From CADEED01 sp963711635 (lineage in GTDB: Bacteria > Pseudomonadota > Gammaproteobacteria > Steroidobacterales > Steroidobacteraceae), in assembly GCA_963711635.1 (NCBI GenBank), contig CAVQEZ010000013.1, positions 62,001 to 126,000 on the forward strand: a stretch of DNA of 64,000 bases, given 5' to 3'. Made by a program: the position numbers and the translations under genes. Positions within the stretch are counted from its first letter, which is position 1. Every line of letters begins with the position of its first letter. The notes below the pieces were generated by a model that did not search any database, was not told where the DNA came from, and worked only from the letters and a program-made list of their open reading frames with translations. Below, piece by piece: positions 18,374-26,823 of the stretch.

Positions 18374-19107
18374 GTCTGCGAGTTCTCATCGTCGACGATG
18401 AACCCCCGGCCCGCGAGCTGCTGCGCTCGATGCTGAAGGAGATCGAGGGATTCGAGGTGGCCGCCGAGGCCGAGAACGGCCGGCGCGCGCTGGAGATCTA
18501 CGACTCGCTGCAGCCCGACATCGTGTTGCTCGACGTGCGCATGCCGGACATCGACGGCCTGGAAGTGGCCCGCCAGCTCGCCACGCTGCCCGAACCGCCG
18601 GCGGTGATATTCATCACGGCCTTCGACGAATATGCGATGCAGGCCTTCGAGTCCGAGGCGATTGCCTATCTATTGAAACCGATCCGCGCGGAAAAGCTGC
18701 GCACGACGCTCGCCAAGGCCGGCCGCCTCTCGCGGCCGCAGCTGCAGCAGGTTGCGACGGCCGCGCGCGAGAACCCGCGTCGCTCGCACATCGGCGTGCG
18801 GGGCCGCGACGGCCTCAAGCTGATTCCCATCGAGGAAGTGCTGTGCTTCCAGGCCGACCAGAAGTACACCACCGTCAAGCACAAGAACGGCGAGGACCTG
18901 ATCGAGGACTCGCTGAAGACGCTGGAAGAAGAATTCGACGCCAGCTTCGTGCGCATTCATCGCAATGCGCTGGTCAACACCAGGTACCTGGAGCGCATCG
19001 CGCGCGACGCCAGCGGCCAGCACTTCGTGCACCTGAGAGGCCTGGGTGAGGCGCTCGAAGTCAGCCGTCGCATGGCGGGCGACCTCAAGGATCGCTTCCG
19101 GATCTAG
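18370..19107 (+). CDS. AlgR-like LytTR response regulator
   Basis: Response regulator of 245 residues. Receiver domain 1-120 with acidic pocket D9/D10, phospho-acceptor D55 in IVLLDVRMPD and Lys in YLLKPIRAEK. The C-terminal LytTR DNA-binding domain starts at about 140 (SHIGVRGRDGLKLIPIEEV) and ends at RMAGDLKDRFRI. Partner of the overlapping sensor kinase. Its TAG stop shares the palindrome CTAG with the TAG of the convergent gene. Confidence 0.88.
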   Translation: MSLRVLIVDDEPPARELLRSMLKEIEGFEVAAEAENGRRALEIYDSLQPDIVLLDVRMPDIDGLEVARQLATLPEPPAVIFITAFDEYAMQAFESEAIAYLLKPIRAEKLRTTLAKAGRLSRPQLQQVATAARENPRRSHIGVRGRDGLKLIPIEEVLCFQADQKYTTVKHKNGEDLIEDSLKTLEEEFDASFVRIHRNALVNTRYLERIARDASGQHFVHLRGLGEALEVSRRMAGDLKDRFRI

Positions 19108-19892
19108 AAGGCGCAGAGCACCGAGCATTCGGAATTCTGCAGTGCGCGCTGGATTCGTTCGCGCGGAGTCTTGAACTCGCGAGGCATGGTGCGCTCGCTC
19201 TTCTGCACCGCATCCAGCAGCCGCGCGCGTTGCGACAAGCTCAGAACCGAGGCGAGCGCCGGCGAAGCCTCCGCTACTGCCTCGATGACCGCCCCGCGAT
19301 AGCTGATGGCCAGGCGTGTATCGCCGATGTTCATGAGCATGCCGGTGAGCAACTGCGCATATCCGTTGCGCATCTTTGTGAGGCCGTCGCGGCGTACCGG
19401 AGTCATCTGGTCGGGCGGCAATGCGCGAACGAAATCCTCGAGCAGGGGCATGCCCAGCCCCATGCACCGGATGTGGAATGGCTGCAGGGTGGTCAGCTCG
19501 GGCTGAAAGTCGATCGAGTTCTGCTCGATCAGCGGGGTCAGCTCCCGGACCTTCTCCGCCTCCGACCACTTTGGATCGATGCGGGATTTCACGCCAAAGA
19601 ACAACAGGCTCATGTCATTGCGATTGGCCATGTCGCAAAGGTCCATGACGTCCTGCATGTCGGCCTGCGTGAATTCCTTCGCGCGCAGAAAGCGCTTTTC
19701 GTCGGACATCAAGGTAACGAGCCGTGCAAACTCCGGCGTCCTGAGATCCTTCGCGGCACCGCCATCGCCGGCGGCGAGCAGTTCCAGGAGTCTGGCATTC
19801 GCTTCGCGGTACGGCCGCAGGTCGAATGATTCGGCAGCCGTCGCCGCCGATGCGAACAACACGAGCACCAGTACGCGAATCGTCGACAACAT
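19104..19892 (-). CDS. Secreted protein of unknown function
   Basis: Not recognised. 262 residues with a signal peptide (MLSTIRVLVLVLFASAATAA) and an apparently all-helical mature part without Cys until two near the end (SECSVLC). CGGAG lies before the ATG at 19892. It follows the 2Fe-2S protein gene by 17 bases and is probably the last gene of the DUF2167 operon. The conserved-looking segments are FTQADMQDVMDLCDMANR and RNGYAQLLTGM. Confidence 0.55.
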   Translation of the reverse strand: MLSTIRVLVLVLFASAATAAESFDLRPYREANARLLELLAAGDGGAAKDLRTPEFARLVTLMSDEKRFLRAKEFTQADMQDVMDLCDMANRNDMSLLFFGVKSRIDPKWSEAEKVRELTPLIEQNSIDFQPELTTLQPFHIRCMGLGMPLLEDFVRALPPDQMTPVRRDGLTKMRNGYAQLLTGMLMNIGDTRLAISYRGAVIEAVAEASPALASVLSLSQRARLLDAVQKSERTMPREFKTPRERIQRALQNSECSVLCAF

Positions 19893-19909
19893 GGTTTGCT
19901 CCGTCAGGA

Positions 19910-20443
19910 TCAACGCGGACGATCGAACGGTCCCGCGAGCCAAAGCCGCGCGCCACGGGCCGGGCGGTTATCGAGCCACTGGCGCAATCGACTGCCGTCG
20001 GGAAGCGCCTCGAGATCGAGCTCAGACCCGTGTACATCGATGATTGCAAGTCTTTCCTGGTCGCCCGCCGCGTTGCGCAGATCGGTGAATTGGCCCGGCC
20101 GCGCCGCGAGTCCGCCGTCGATCAGCCGCGCGCGCACACGCAAGGCGTCGAGCGGCAACGGCTCGAGCAGCAGCAACTCGGCCTCGGTGAACGTCGAGGG
20201 GAGCAGGCTCGCGCGCCTCGATTCGATCACCAGGTCGCTGCGCGGTTGCGCCTGGCACAACAACACTTCGCCGCGCGCCGCTTCGGCGGCGACGATGCCG
20301 GGCGGCAGCCGGTCATCTGGATAGGCGATCACGCCGGAAAGCAGGCGGGCCTTGCAGCTGGCGCAGCGCCCGGCGCGGCAGCTGTGCGGCAGGGGAATTC
20401 CCGCCGCCAGCGCCGCACCCAGCACGTTCTCGCCGGCGGACAC
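19910..20443 (-). CDS. 2Fe-2S ferredoxin-domain protein
   Basis: Plant-type 2Fe-2S cluster domain with CRAGRCASCKARLL and a later Cys in VLLCQAQP, followed by about 100 residues that begin like the FAD-binding part of ferredoxin reductases (RARLID, ARPGQFTDL) but stop early, so no complete reductase is present. The GTG at 20443 is the first conventional start, yet the domain's first strand (AYHVHLEPGGHDIRV) is encoded before it, up to a CTG at 20500 that overlaps the stop of the DUF2167 gene. Either CTG is used, or the start is hidden by an indel. Function unknown; electron transfer to its envelope neighbours is possible. Confidence 0.65.
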   Translation of the reverse strand: MSAGENVLGAALAAGIPLPHSCRAGRCASCKARLLSGVIAYPDDRLPPGIVAAEAARGEVLLCQAQPRSDLVIESRRASLLPSTFTEAELLLLEPLPLDALRVRARLIDGGLAARPGQFTDLRNAAGDQERLAIIDVHGSELDLEALPDGSRLRQWLDNRPARGARLWLAGPFDRPR

Positions 20444-20496
20444 GCGGATGTCGTGGCCGCCGGGCTCGAGGTGAACGTGATAAGCCGGCGTGTCGG

Positions 20497-21375
20497 TCAG
20501 GTGGCGGCGTCCTTCTTCTTGCCGAGCAGTTTCGCGACGAGGCCGCCGACGGCGACCAGGCCGATGATGATGAATTTCTTGAATGCCAGCAGCAGGGCGC
20601 CGAGTTTGGCGAACAATCCGAGCTTGGCGGCAACGCCGCCGGCGATCAGCGCGCCGAGGCCGTACTCCGCCATGCGGTCGGTCTTCGAATTGAAGTCAGC
20701 ATAGCGATGACCTTCGTTGAACGCGGCCACCTGGATCAATGGCCGCATGTCGCGGCGGATCTGCTCCAGCTGGTTCATGGAAGCCACGGCGTTCATCGAC
20801 AGCACGCCTTCGCGGCCCAGCACGCGCACGTCGTAGTTGAGCGTGTGGAGGTCGCTGCCCTCGAAGTTGAGTTCCTTGGCCCAGTAGAGTTTCTTGGCGG
20901 CGGCATCGTAGTGCGGCTTTTCGGCCCATCCGAGCAGGTGCACTGCCTGGTAGCCATTCTGGGTGCGCGCCTCGTTGTTCTGTTCGGTGCCGGCCTTCAT
21001 GTCCTTGAGCATGTCGTCGTAGTCGATCTCCGCGGCGTCCGCATCGTCGACGTGGCCGTCGTCGATGTAGGTGACGATCACCGCCCAGCCCTCGGTGTCC
21101 ATGGGATCGACTTCATTGGGAACGATCGCGCCCTGGGTGTCGTTGCCCGGCTCGTTGCCCCAGGCCACCAGCAGCTTTTCGGTTTCGGCGGCATCGAGGT
21201 AGCGGTAGTTGCCAGCCAGGCGCAGCGTCGCCACCTTGTTAGGCAGCACGATGTTGCCGGTCTGGTAATTGAACGTCGGTCCCTCGGAAACCTCTTCGTC
21301 GGCGATGGCCGGCAGGCCGAAACCGAACAAGGCCCACAGTGCAACACTCGTAGTCGTTATAGTCGCAGCTCTCAT
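20497..21375 (-). CDS. DUF2167 membrane protein
   Basis: Envelope protein of unknown function with a signal peptide ending at about AIADE, an acidic beta-rich exported domain (GNIVLPNKVATLRLAG, GWAVIVTYIDDGHVDD), and a C-terminal membrane region (GLFAKLGALLLAFKKF, IIIGLVAVGGLVAKLL) ending in the basic GKKKDAAT. This matches the DUF2167 family. The start ATG at 21375 has GGGAGG six bases upstream, so it is preferred to the TTG at 21381. First gene of a three-gene minus-strand operon. Confidence 0.78.
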   Translation of the reverse strand: MRAATITTTSVALWALFGFGLPAIADEEVSEGPTFNYQTGNIVLPNKVATLRLAGNYRYLDAAETEKLLVAWGNEPGNDTQGAIVPNEVDPMDTEGWAVIVTYIDDGHVDDADAAEIDYDDMLKDMKAGTEQNNEARTQNGYQAVHLLGWAEKPHYDAAAKKLYWAKELNFEGSDLHTLNYDVRVLGREGVLSMNAVASMNQLEQIRRDMRPLIQVAAFNEGHRYADFNSKTDRMAEYGLGALIAGGVAAKLGLFAKLGALLLAFKKFIIIGLVAVGGLVAKLLGKKKDAAT

Positions 21376-21427
21376 CGTCAACCTCCCAGTTGAACGGCCG
21401 GGACGCTAGCACACCGTGAGGGCTGCA

Positions 21428-21850
21428 ATGTTCGAGAACCCCACAAAATCCGAGATCGAGGCTTTCCTGAGGCGCATCCGCGTGGTTGCTGTACTGGGTC
21501 TATCGGCGACCCCGGGACGACCCAGCCACAACGTGGCGAAGGCCCTGCAGAAATTCGGTTATCGGATCGTGCCGGTGAATCCCGGCGCCCGCGAAATCCT
21601 CGGTGAGCAGTGCTGGCCGGACCTCGAGTCGGCCATCGAGGGCGCGGGCCCCATCGACGTGGTCGACGTATTCCGGCGTCCCGAGCACGTCGCGGCGATA
21701 GTGGAGGATGCGATTCGTCTGCGGGTGCCGGCGCTGTGGCTGCAGGAGGGCGTCATCGACGAGGCGGCGGCGGCCAAAGCCCGGGCCGCCGGCATGTTCA
21801 CGGTCATGAACCGCTGCATGTTCCGCGAACGTTCGCTGCTCGGGCCCTGA
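21428..21850 (+). CDS. CoA-binding (YccU-like) protein
   Basis: Single Rossmann-fold CoA_binding domain of 140 residues. RVVAVLGLSATPGRPSHNVAKALQKFGYRIVPVNPG is split over the nucleotide-binding loop, followed by IDVVDVFRRPEHV and ALWLQEGVIDEAAAAKARAAG. Related to the N-terminal domain of succinyl-CoA ligase alpha subunits. The cellular role of the stand-alone form is unknown. GAGGG six bases before the ATG at 21428 decides the start over the GTG at 21416. Confidence 0.85.
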   Translation: MFENPTKSEIEAFLRRIRVVAVLGLSATPGRPSHNVAKALQKFGYRIVPVNPGAREILGEQCWPDLESAIEGAGPIDVVDVFRRPEHVAAIVEDAIRLRVPALWLQEGVIDEAAAAKARAAGMFTVMNRCMFRERSLLGP

Positions 21851-21853
21851 GGC

Positions 21854-24436
21854 TCAGCGCGGCCTAACTACCTCGAGCGGCACGAGCCGCACCGGGCCCA
21901 GCAGGCCGGACGGGGCGGGCTGCCAGCCGGAGGCATCGAAGGGTTTGTAACGCAGCGTCACCAGGTTGATTTCCTTCATCACCTTCCAGTCGACCTTGCG
22001 CAGGTCGAGGTCGCGGATGCGATTGGCCGGCAGATTGGTCACTTCGATTTCGAGGAGATTGCCCTTCGGCCTGAGATTGCCCGGCAATCGCAGGGTGAAG
22101 GGCAGGCTCCAGGCATGGCCCGCCGGCTCACCGTTGAGCCTCACGCGCGCGGCCTCGCGCACGTCGCCCAGGTCGAGCAGCCAGGCAGCGGCGCGTTTCG
22201 CCGGCGCATCGAACTCGATGCGATAACGCGCCGTGCCCGCGAAGCTCGCCAGCGCCGGATCGTCCAGCTCCGTCCAGCTGCGCAGGGCCGGAAGCCGCAC
22301 GGGTACCGGAGGCTCAAATGGCACCGGTAGCTTCAGACCGGCCGTCAGGAATTCCACCTGCCACTCGCCGGCCAGTGCCTGTCCCTCGCCCGCGCGTGCC
22401 GTGTATTGCCAGGCGGGAAGCCCACGCTGCTGCGGCTTCTTGCGATAGGTGCGCAGGATGATGGATTCGCCGCTGGCGAGCTGCAGATAGACGCGCGGCC
22501 TGCCCTGCTCACCGGCCCGTAGCGCGGCGACGCCGGTGCGCTCCGACAGCGGATCCATGATCAGGGCGGCAGCGGCTGGGGTTGCAAGCTGCAGCCAGCC
22601 GTTGAATGCGCTGGCCCCATGGTTCACGAAGAAATAGTCGTAGCCGTCGTCACGTGCGCGGCGCAGGTTTCCCAGCGGCACGCGGCTGGCCGGTTCGGGA
22701 ACGATGCCGAGCTCCTGCAGCGCGGCGCTCACGTTCGGCCGCACCACACGATCGGCCCAATGCATGTCCGCCAGCGTTTTCACGAATTTCTCACGCCGGG
22801 TCTCGAGCTGCCCCAGGCCCGGAACATCCTCCGGCACGGCCTCGGCGATGAGCGGAGCGCCCACCAGCAGAGAGAGACTGGCCAGCGTGCTCGCGGAAAT
22901 GCGACGAAGGCGCGGAATCACCAGTGCGCGGTAGCGGCCACCCGGCGCCACCAGCGCGCCGCCTTCCACCCGTAACTGCGCGATCTGTGCGTCGGAGATG
23001 AAATCGAAGCCGTAGCCGGCGTGCAGCAGCTCGATGGCCAGTCGCCCCGCCGATGATTCGATGAGCCACTTGTTCTCGTGCACGCCCAGCTGGCGCATCA
23101 AACCTTCCGGATCGTCGACCAGATCGTCGAACGGCCAGTAGATCAACACGTCGTTGTCGGGCCGGCCGGACTGCAGAACCGACTGCACGCGCGCCACGTA
23201 GGCATTCATCGCGGCGTAGTCCCGCCACAGCGGATTGTTCGGGTTGAGCTGGGTCGAGGCGTAGAAATACCAGCCGGGCCAGGGGACATCGGCGGGCGTG
23301 TAACTCGCACCGTGATAGAAGATGTGATTGATGCCGGCGGCGAACAGCCGATCGATCTGCGGCTTGGCGGCCCAGGGCGCCTCGCGAAAATTCTCGCGCA
23401 GCCAGGTCAGGGTCTCACTGGAAGCCAGCGGCCGGCCGCTCACATGCGCGGCCGAAGACGCAAAACGCGCGATGAGATTCTCGATCGGATCCGGGTCCGG
23501 ATTGACGTTGTCGGCCTCGGCGCGAAATCCCGGAATGGGCAGCGGCGTCATGCCGTACGACTCGGTCTCCGGAATATCCGCGGCCGCATACAGGTCCAGC
23601 AGGTTGCCGGGTGCGCCATGCGCCTGGTTGCGCGCGTTGAAGCCACGCGCGTGCGACCACGACACCCAGGCTCGCACGTAGTCGAGATGCATCTTGGCCA
23701 GCGTGCGGCGGTAGTCGCCCTTGAGGCGGCCCAGTTTGTCCGCGTCGAGCGGCACTTCTCCGAGGAGCTCGCGCGCATGCGCCTGGACGTCGTAACCGTT
23801 CAGCGCGAGAAATTCCTGCGGCAGCGTCGGCGACCAGCTGGAGTTGTAGTACTCGAAGGAATCGTGGAACTGCCCGCGCAGGCTGCCGGCAGGCAGGCCT
23901 TGCAGGGCCGCGGTGAATCGTCCGAGATAGCTGTCGAGCGCATCGGTGGAATAGGGATCGAGCACCAGGCCCGCGCCACCGGGTGCCGCGCGCTTCACCT
24001 TCATCGCCGTGGCCTTACCGGCAAGTCGTCCGTCGATCAGTGCCAGCGTACTCGAGCCCTGCGCGACGCTGACTTCGGGTCCGCCGAAAGGCCAGCCCGT
24101 CCCCGTGGCCATGTCCACGCCCAGCCCCAGCCGCCGCGCCTCGCCGGTGGTGAACGACAGTAGTTCGGCCCAGCGGGATGATAAAAACTCCACGTCGCGC
24201 TCCTCACCGCCACGCGCGCCGTAGATAGGCGTGATCTCCACGCCCCCGATACCGGCGGCCGCGAATTCGCGCAGCTGCGCGGCCAGGGGTTCGCGCTCGA
24301 CCGCGCTGCCCGGCCACCACCAGCGCGTCCAGGGCCTCGCGGTCTGCGAGATTTCGGGCCAGGTTTGGGTGGCCGGCTCGTCCGCGGCGACGCAGCCGCA
24401 GGCCAGGATGATCAGAGCTCTCGCCAGTATCTTCAT
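21854..24436 (-). CDS. GH106-family glycoside hydrolase (alpha-L-rhamnosidase-like)
   Basis: Exported enzyme of 860 residues. An N-terminal signal sequence (MKILARALIILACGC, possibly a lipoprotein) is followed by the N-terminal family signature RPWTRWWWPGSAVE and AAGIGGVEITPIYG, then ATGTGWPFGGPEV. A C-terminal galactose-binding-like beta region has AAAWLLDLGDVREAARVRLNG. These match glycoside hydrolase family 106, whose known members remove alpha-L-rhamnose from plant pectin or glycosides. It is the last gene of a minus-strand operon starting 4 bases after the VOC gene. The operon has no obvious rhamnose-catabolism or TonB genes. Confidence 0.8.
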   Translation of the reverse strand: MKILARALIILACGCVAADEPATQTWPEISQTARPWTRWWWPGSAVEREPLAAQLREFAAAGIGGVEITPIYGARGGEERDVEFLSSRWAELLSFTTGEARRLGLGVDMATGTGWPFGGPEVSVAQGSSTLALIDGRLAGKATAMKVKRAAPGGAGLVLDPYSTDALDSYLGRFTAALQGLPAGSLRGQFHDSFEYYNSSWSPTLPQEFLALNGYDVQAHARELLGEVPLDADKLGRLKGDYRRTLAKMHLDYVRAWVSWSHARGFNARNQAHGAPGNLLDLYAAADIPETESYGMTPLPIPGFRAEADNVNPDPDPIENLIARFASSAAHVSGRPLASSETLTWLRENFREAPWAAKPQIDRLFAAGINHIFYHGASYTPADVPWPGWYFYASTQLNPNNPLWRDYAAMNAYVARVQSVLQSGRPDNDVLIYWPFDDLVDDPEGLMRQLGVHENKWLIESSAGRLAIELLHAGYGFDFISDAQIAQLRVEGGALVAPGGRYRALVIPRLRRISASTLASLSLLVGAPLIAEAVPEDVPGLGQLETRREKFVKTLADMHWADRVVRPNVSAALQELGIVPEPASRVPLGNLRRARDDGYDYFFVNHGASAFNGWLQLATPAAAALIMDPLSERTGVAALRAGEQGRPRVYLQLASGESIILRTYRKKPQQRGLPAWQYTARAGEGQALAGEWQVEFLTAGLKLPVPFEPPVPVRLPALRSWTELDDPALASFAGTARYRIEFDAPAKRAAAWLLDLGDVREAARVRLNGEPAGHAWSLPFTLRLPGNLRPKGNLLEIEVTNLPANRIRDLDLRKVDWKVMKEINLVTLRYKPFDASGWQPAPSGLLGPVRLVPLEVVRPR

Positions 24437-24440
24437 GTGA

Positions 24441-24830
24441 TCAACCCGCCGTGACTTCCACGCGATTTCCCTCGGGATCCAGCACCACGCATTCGTAGTA
24501 ACCATCGCCGGTGCGCCGTGGACCATCCACCAGCGCCACACCCTCGGCCTGGAAGCGTGCCGCCAGCGCGTCCACCGCCGCTTCGTCGCCGACCGCGATG
24601 GCCACGTGCGCCAATCCCAACGACTCGGCGGGGCCGCGCGCGACCACGTCGCCGCGCGTCATGATCTCGAGGCGTGCTCCTGGACCGAGCTCGAGGAAGC
24701 GGGACTGAAAACCCTTGCGCGGATTTTCATAACGCGCACCCACGCGGGCATCGAAGTAGCGGGCGTAGAAGGCGGCCACCGCGTCGAGGTCGCGCACCCA
24801 TAGCGCCACGTGTTCGAGACGCACGTTCAC
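24441..24830 (-). CDS. VOC/glyoxalase-family protein
   Basis: Vicinal oxygen chelate fold protein of 129 residues. VRLEHVALWVRDLDAVAAFY and LAHVAIAVGDEAAVDAL are the two beta-alpha-beta modules, with metal-ligand candidates His in LEHVAL, Glu in ARLEIMT, His in LAHVAI and Glu in GNRVEVTA. Likely a lactoylglutathione lyase or dioxygenase relative; substrate unknown. The start is the GTG at 24830, overlapping the upstream acetyltransferase stop as GTGA. Confidence 0.8.
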   Translation of the reverse strand: MNVRLEHVALWVRDLDAVAAFYARYFDARVGARYENPRKGFQSRFLELGPGARLEIMTRGDVVARGPAESLGLAHVAIAVGDEAAVDALAARFQAEGVALVDGPRRTGDGYYECVVLDPEGNRVEVTAG

Positions 24831-25351
24831 AAGGGGCACAACAGCACGTCGTCGGTCTGCGGATCGCTGCCGACCACGAAAACCTGTCTGCCCACCGGGC
24901 CGAATCCATGCTTGCGATAAAAAGCCTGGGCGCGTGCATTGCGCTCCCAGACGCCCAGCCACATCGTGGTCGCGCCGCGGCGGCGCGCGCGCTGTTTCGC
25001 GCCGTCCATGAGCGCCGCGGCCACGCCCTGCCCATGCCACAGCTTGTCGACGTAGAAGCGCCACAGCTCGATGCTGCCCTGGGTCGGTACTCCTGCAGAC
25101 AGCTTGCCGGCGCGCAGCTGCGCAAAACCCGCCCAGCGGCCGGCCTCATCCGCGGCGATCAGCGTGTCGATGTCGGGGTTGCGGATTTCTGCGAGCTGCA
25201 ATTGCGGGCTGAATGCCGACTCCAGGTGGCGGCGCATGTCCTCGGCCGTGTTGTCAGCCGCGAAGGACTCGTAGAACGTGCGCGCGCCGAACTCGGCGAG
25301 CTGTACGGCATCGGTGGCGGCGGCATCCCGCAGTTCAAATGCGCTGTTCAC
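24827..25351 (-). CDS. GNAT-family N-acetyltransferase
   Basis: 174-residue acetyl-CoA-dependent acetyltransferase. Motif A is LWHGQGVAAALMDGAKQ (Q/RxxGxA), followed by WERNARAQAFYRKHGF, the usual motif B. Resembles the spermidine/amino-acid acetyltransferase-type members; substrate unknown. GTG start at 25351 overlapping the upstream stop as GTGA, and it ends overlapping the VOC gene in the same way. Confidence 0.85.
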   Translation of the reverse strand: MNSAFELRDAAATDAVQLAEFGARTFYESFAADNTAEDMRRHLESAFSPQLQLAEIRNPDIDTLIAADEAGRWAGFAQLRAGKLSAGVPTQGSIELWRFYVDKLWHGQGVAAALMDGAKQRARRRGATTMWLGVWERNARAQAFYRKHGFGPVGRQVFVVGSDPQTDDVLLCPL

Positions 25352-25935
25352 TTCAACACCCGTGCGGATGAAGCCAGCAGTATCTCGCAGGCTCCCGGTC
25401 CGGTGTCACGCCGCGACAGAGAAGTTGTCATGCCACCTTCGTGGCTTTCGATGTCCACCAGCTGGCCCTCCAGTTCGATCACGCTGCCCACGCGCAGATG
25501 TTCGAGGATCGAGCGCACGGCCTCGCTGCCTGGAATCACATGCCAGTTGGCCGAGTGCCTTTCGATCTGCTCGCGCGACAGCGGCCAGCTGTTGGTGCGC
25601 CAGAAATAGAAGCGATTCGCCTGGCTGATCTCGATGCCCTGCAGCACCGCGCTATCGGACATGGGTCCCCAGCCCACCGCGAAGTCCGTGGGCACCAGTT
25701 GCGCGAACGGTCCCATGGAATAGTCTTCGCGCCGCAGGATGCGTACCGTCGCGCTGAATCCGGCGCGCGGGCGCAGCGTGAACTCGCCGCGCTGAATGGC
25801 GGCGGCCTCGAGTTCGAACTGTTCGGGTTCGGCCCCGGCCAGCACGCCCGCCTGGTGTGAGATGTCGCGCTGCGAATACAGCCGCCATAGCGCGAACAAC
25901 ACAATCGCGACAACGATCCATGGAGTGAGGCGCAT
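25348..25935 (-). CDS. Membrane-anchored protein of unknown function
   Basis: Not recognised as a named family. 195 residues: one N-terminal helix (MRLTPWIVVAIVLFALWRLY) followed by a soluble domain with FTLRPRAGFSATVRILRREDY, VGWGPMSD, FYFWRTNSWPLSR and GSVIELEGQLVDI. It is probably periplasmic by orientation. First gene of the four-gene operon leading to the GH106 hydrolase, divergent from dapF with 33 bases between starts. The frame continues upstream to 26310 over dapF, but the ATG at 25935 begins the membrane helix and is clearly the start. Confidence 0.6.
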   Translation of the reverse strand: MRLTPWIVVAIVLFALWRLYSQRDISHQAGVLAGAEPEQFELEAAAIQRGEFTLRPRAGFSATVRILRREDYSMGPFAQLVPTDFAVGWGPMSDSAVLQGIEISQANRFYFWRTNSWPLSREQIERHSANWHVIPGSEAVRSILEHLRVGSVIELEGQLVDIESHEGGMTTSLSRRDTGPGACEILLASSARVLK

Positions 25936-25955
25936 GCTGGAGCCAAATCGTAATG

Positions 25956-25961
25956 TATTCT
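25956..25961 (+). promoter_or_regulatory. -10 box of dapF
   Basis: TATTCT ends seven bases before the dapF ATG, predicting a leaderless or near-leaderless transcript. No ribosome site fits in the seven bases TCCCGCC. Confidence 0.45.
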
Positions 25962-25968
25962 TCCCGCC

Positions 25969-26808
25969 ATGCAGCTCGACTTCACCAAGATGCACGGCCT
26001 CGGCAACGATTTCATCGTTTTCGACGCGCCTCGCGACGGCCGGCTGCCCACGTCGGCCGAGTGGCGCGCCCTGTCCGCTCGCCACACTGGCATCGGCTTC
26101 GATCAGGCCCTGGTGATCGAACCGCCGCGCCGCGCAGGCACGCAGGCTTACTACCGGATATTCAACGCCGACGGCGGCGAGGTCGAGCAATGCGGCAACG
26201 GCGTGCGTTGCCTGGCGGCATTCCTGCATGGCCGTGGCGTTTCCGAGAGCGACGGCAATGGTGAGATCGTGCTCGACAGCCCCGCGGGACTGATCCGCGC
26301 GCGCGTTCACGAAGCCAACCTGATTTCGGTGGATATGGGCGTCCCCAACTTCGACCCCAAATCCCTGCCATTCGAGGCTTCAGGCGAGGCACATGTCTAT
26401 CCGCTGGCCGTGGCCGGCACCGAAGTGGAAATCGGCGCGGTCTCGATGGGCAATCCGCACGCAGTTCTGACCGTTCACTCCGTGGCGAGCGCGCCCGTGG
26501 ATCGACTCGGGCCGGCCATCGAGAAGCACCCACGATTCCCGAATCGTGTGAACGTCGGTTTCATGGAAATCGTCGACCGGGCGCACATTCGTCTGCGCGT
26601 TTTCGAACGTGGGGTCGGGGAAACACTGGCCTGCGGCACGGGTGCCTGTGCTGCTGTCGCTGTGGGCAGACGCCATGGACGGCTCGATACCACCGTCGAA
26701 GTGGCGTTGCCGGGTGGAATACTCGAGATCACGTGGGCCGGACCCGGCGAACACATTTGGATGAAAGGCCCGACCGCTGTATCTTTCACTGGGCGCGTAG
26801 AGATTTAG
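25969..26808 (+). CDS. dapF: Diaminopimelate epimerase
   Basis: Converts LL- to meso-diaminopimelate for lysine and peptidoglycan synthesis. The two catalytic Cys are in VEQCGNGVRC and LACGTGACAA, and the N-terminal FTKMHGLGNDFIV is diagnostic. 279 residues. Followed by DUF484 and xerC, the usual gammaproteobacterial order. Confidence 0.96.
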   Translation: MQLDFTKMHGLGNDFIVFDAPRDGRLPTSAEWRALSARHTGIGFDQALVIEPPRRAGTQAYYRIFNADGGEVEQCGNGVRCLAAFLHGRGVSESDGNGEIVLDSPAGLIRARVHEANLISVDMGVPNFDPKSLPFEASGEAHVYPLAVAGTEVEIGAVSMGNPHAVLTVHSVASAPVDRLGPAIEKHPRFPNRVNVGFMEIVDRAHIRLRVFERGVGETLACGTGACAAVAVGRRHGRLDTTVEVALPGGILEITWAGPGEHIWMKGPTAVSFTGRVEI

Positions 26809-26823
26809 GGGAGTTTTCCAGAA

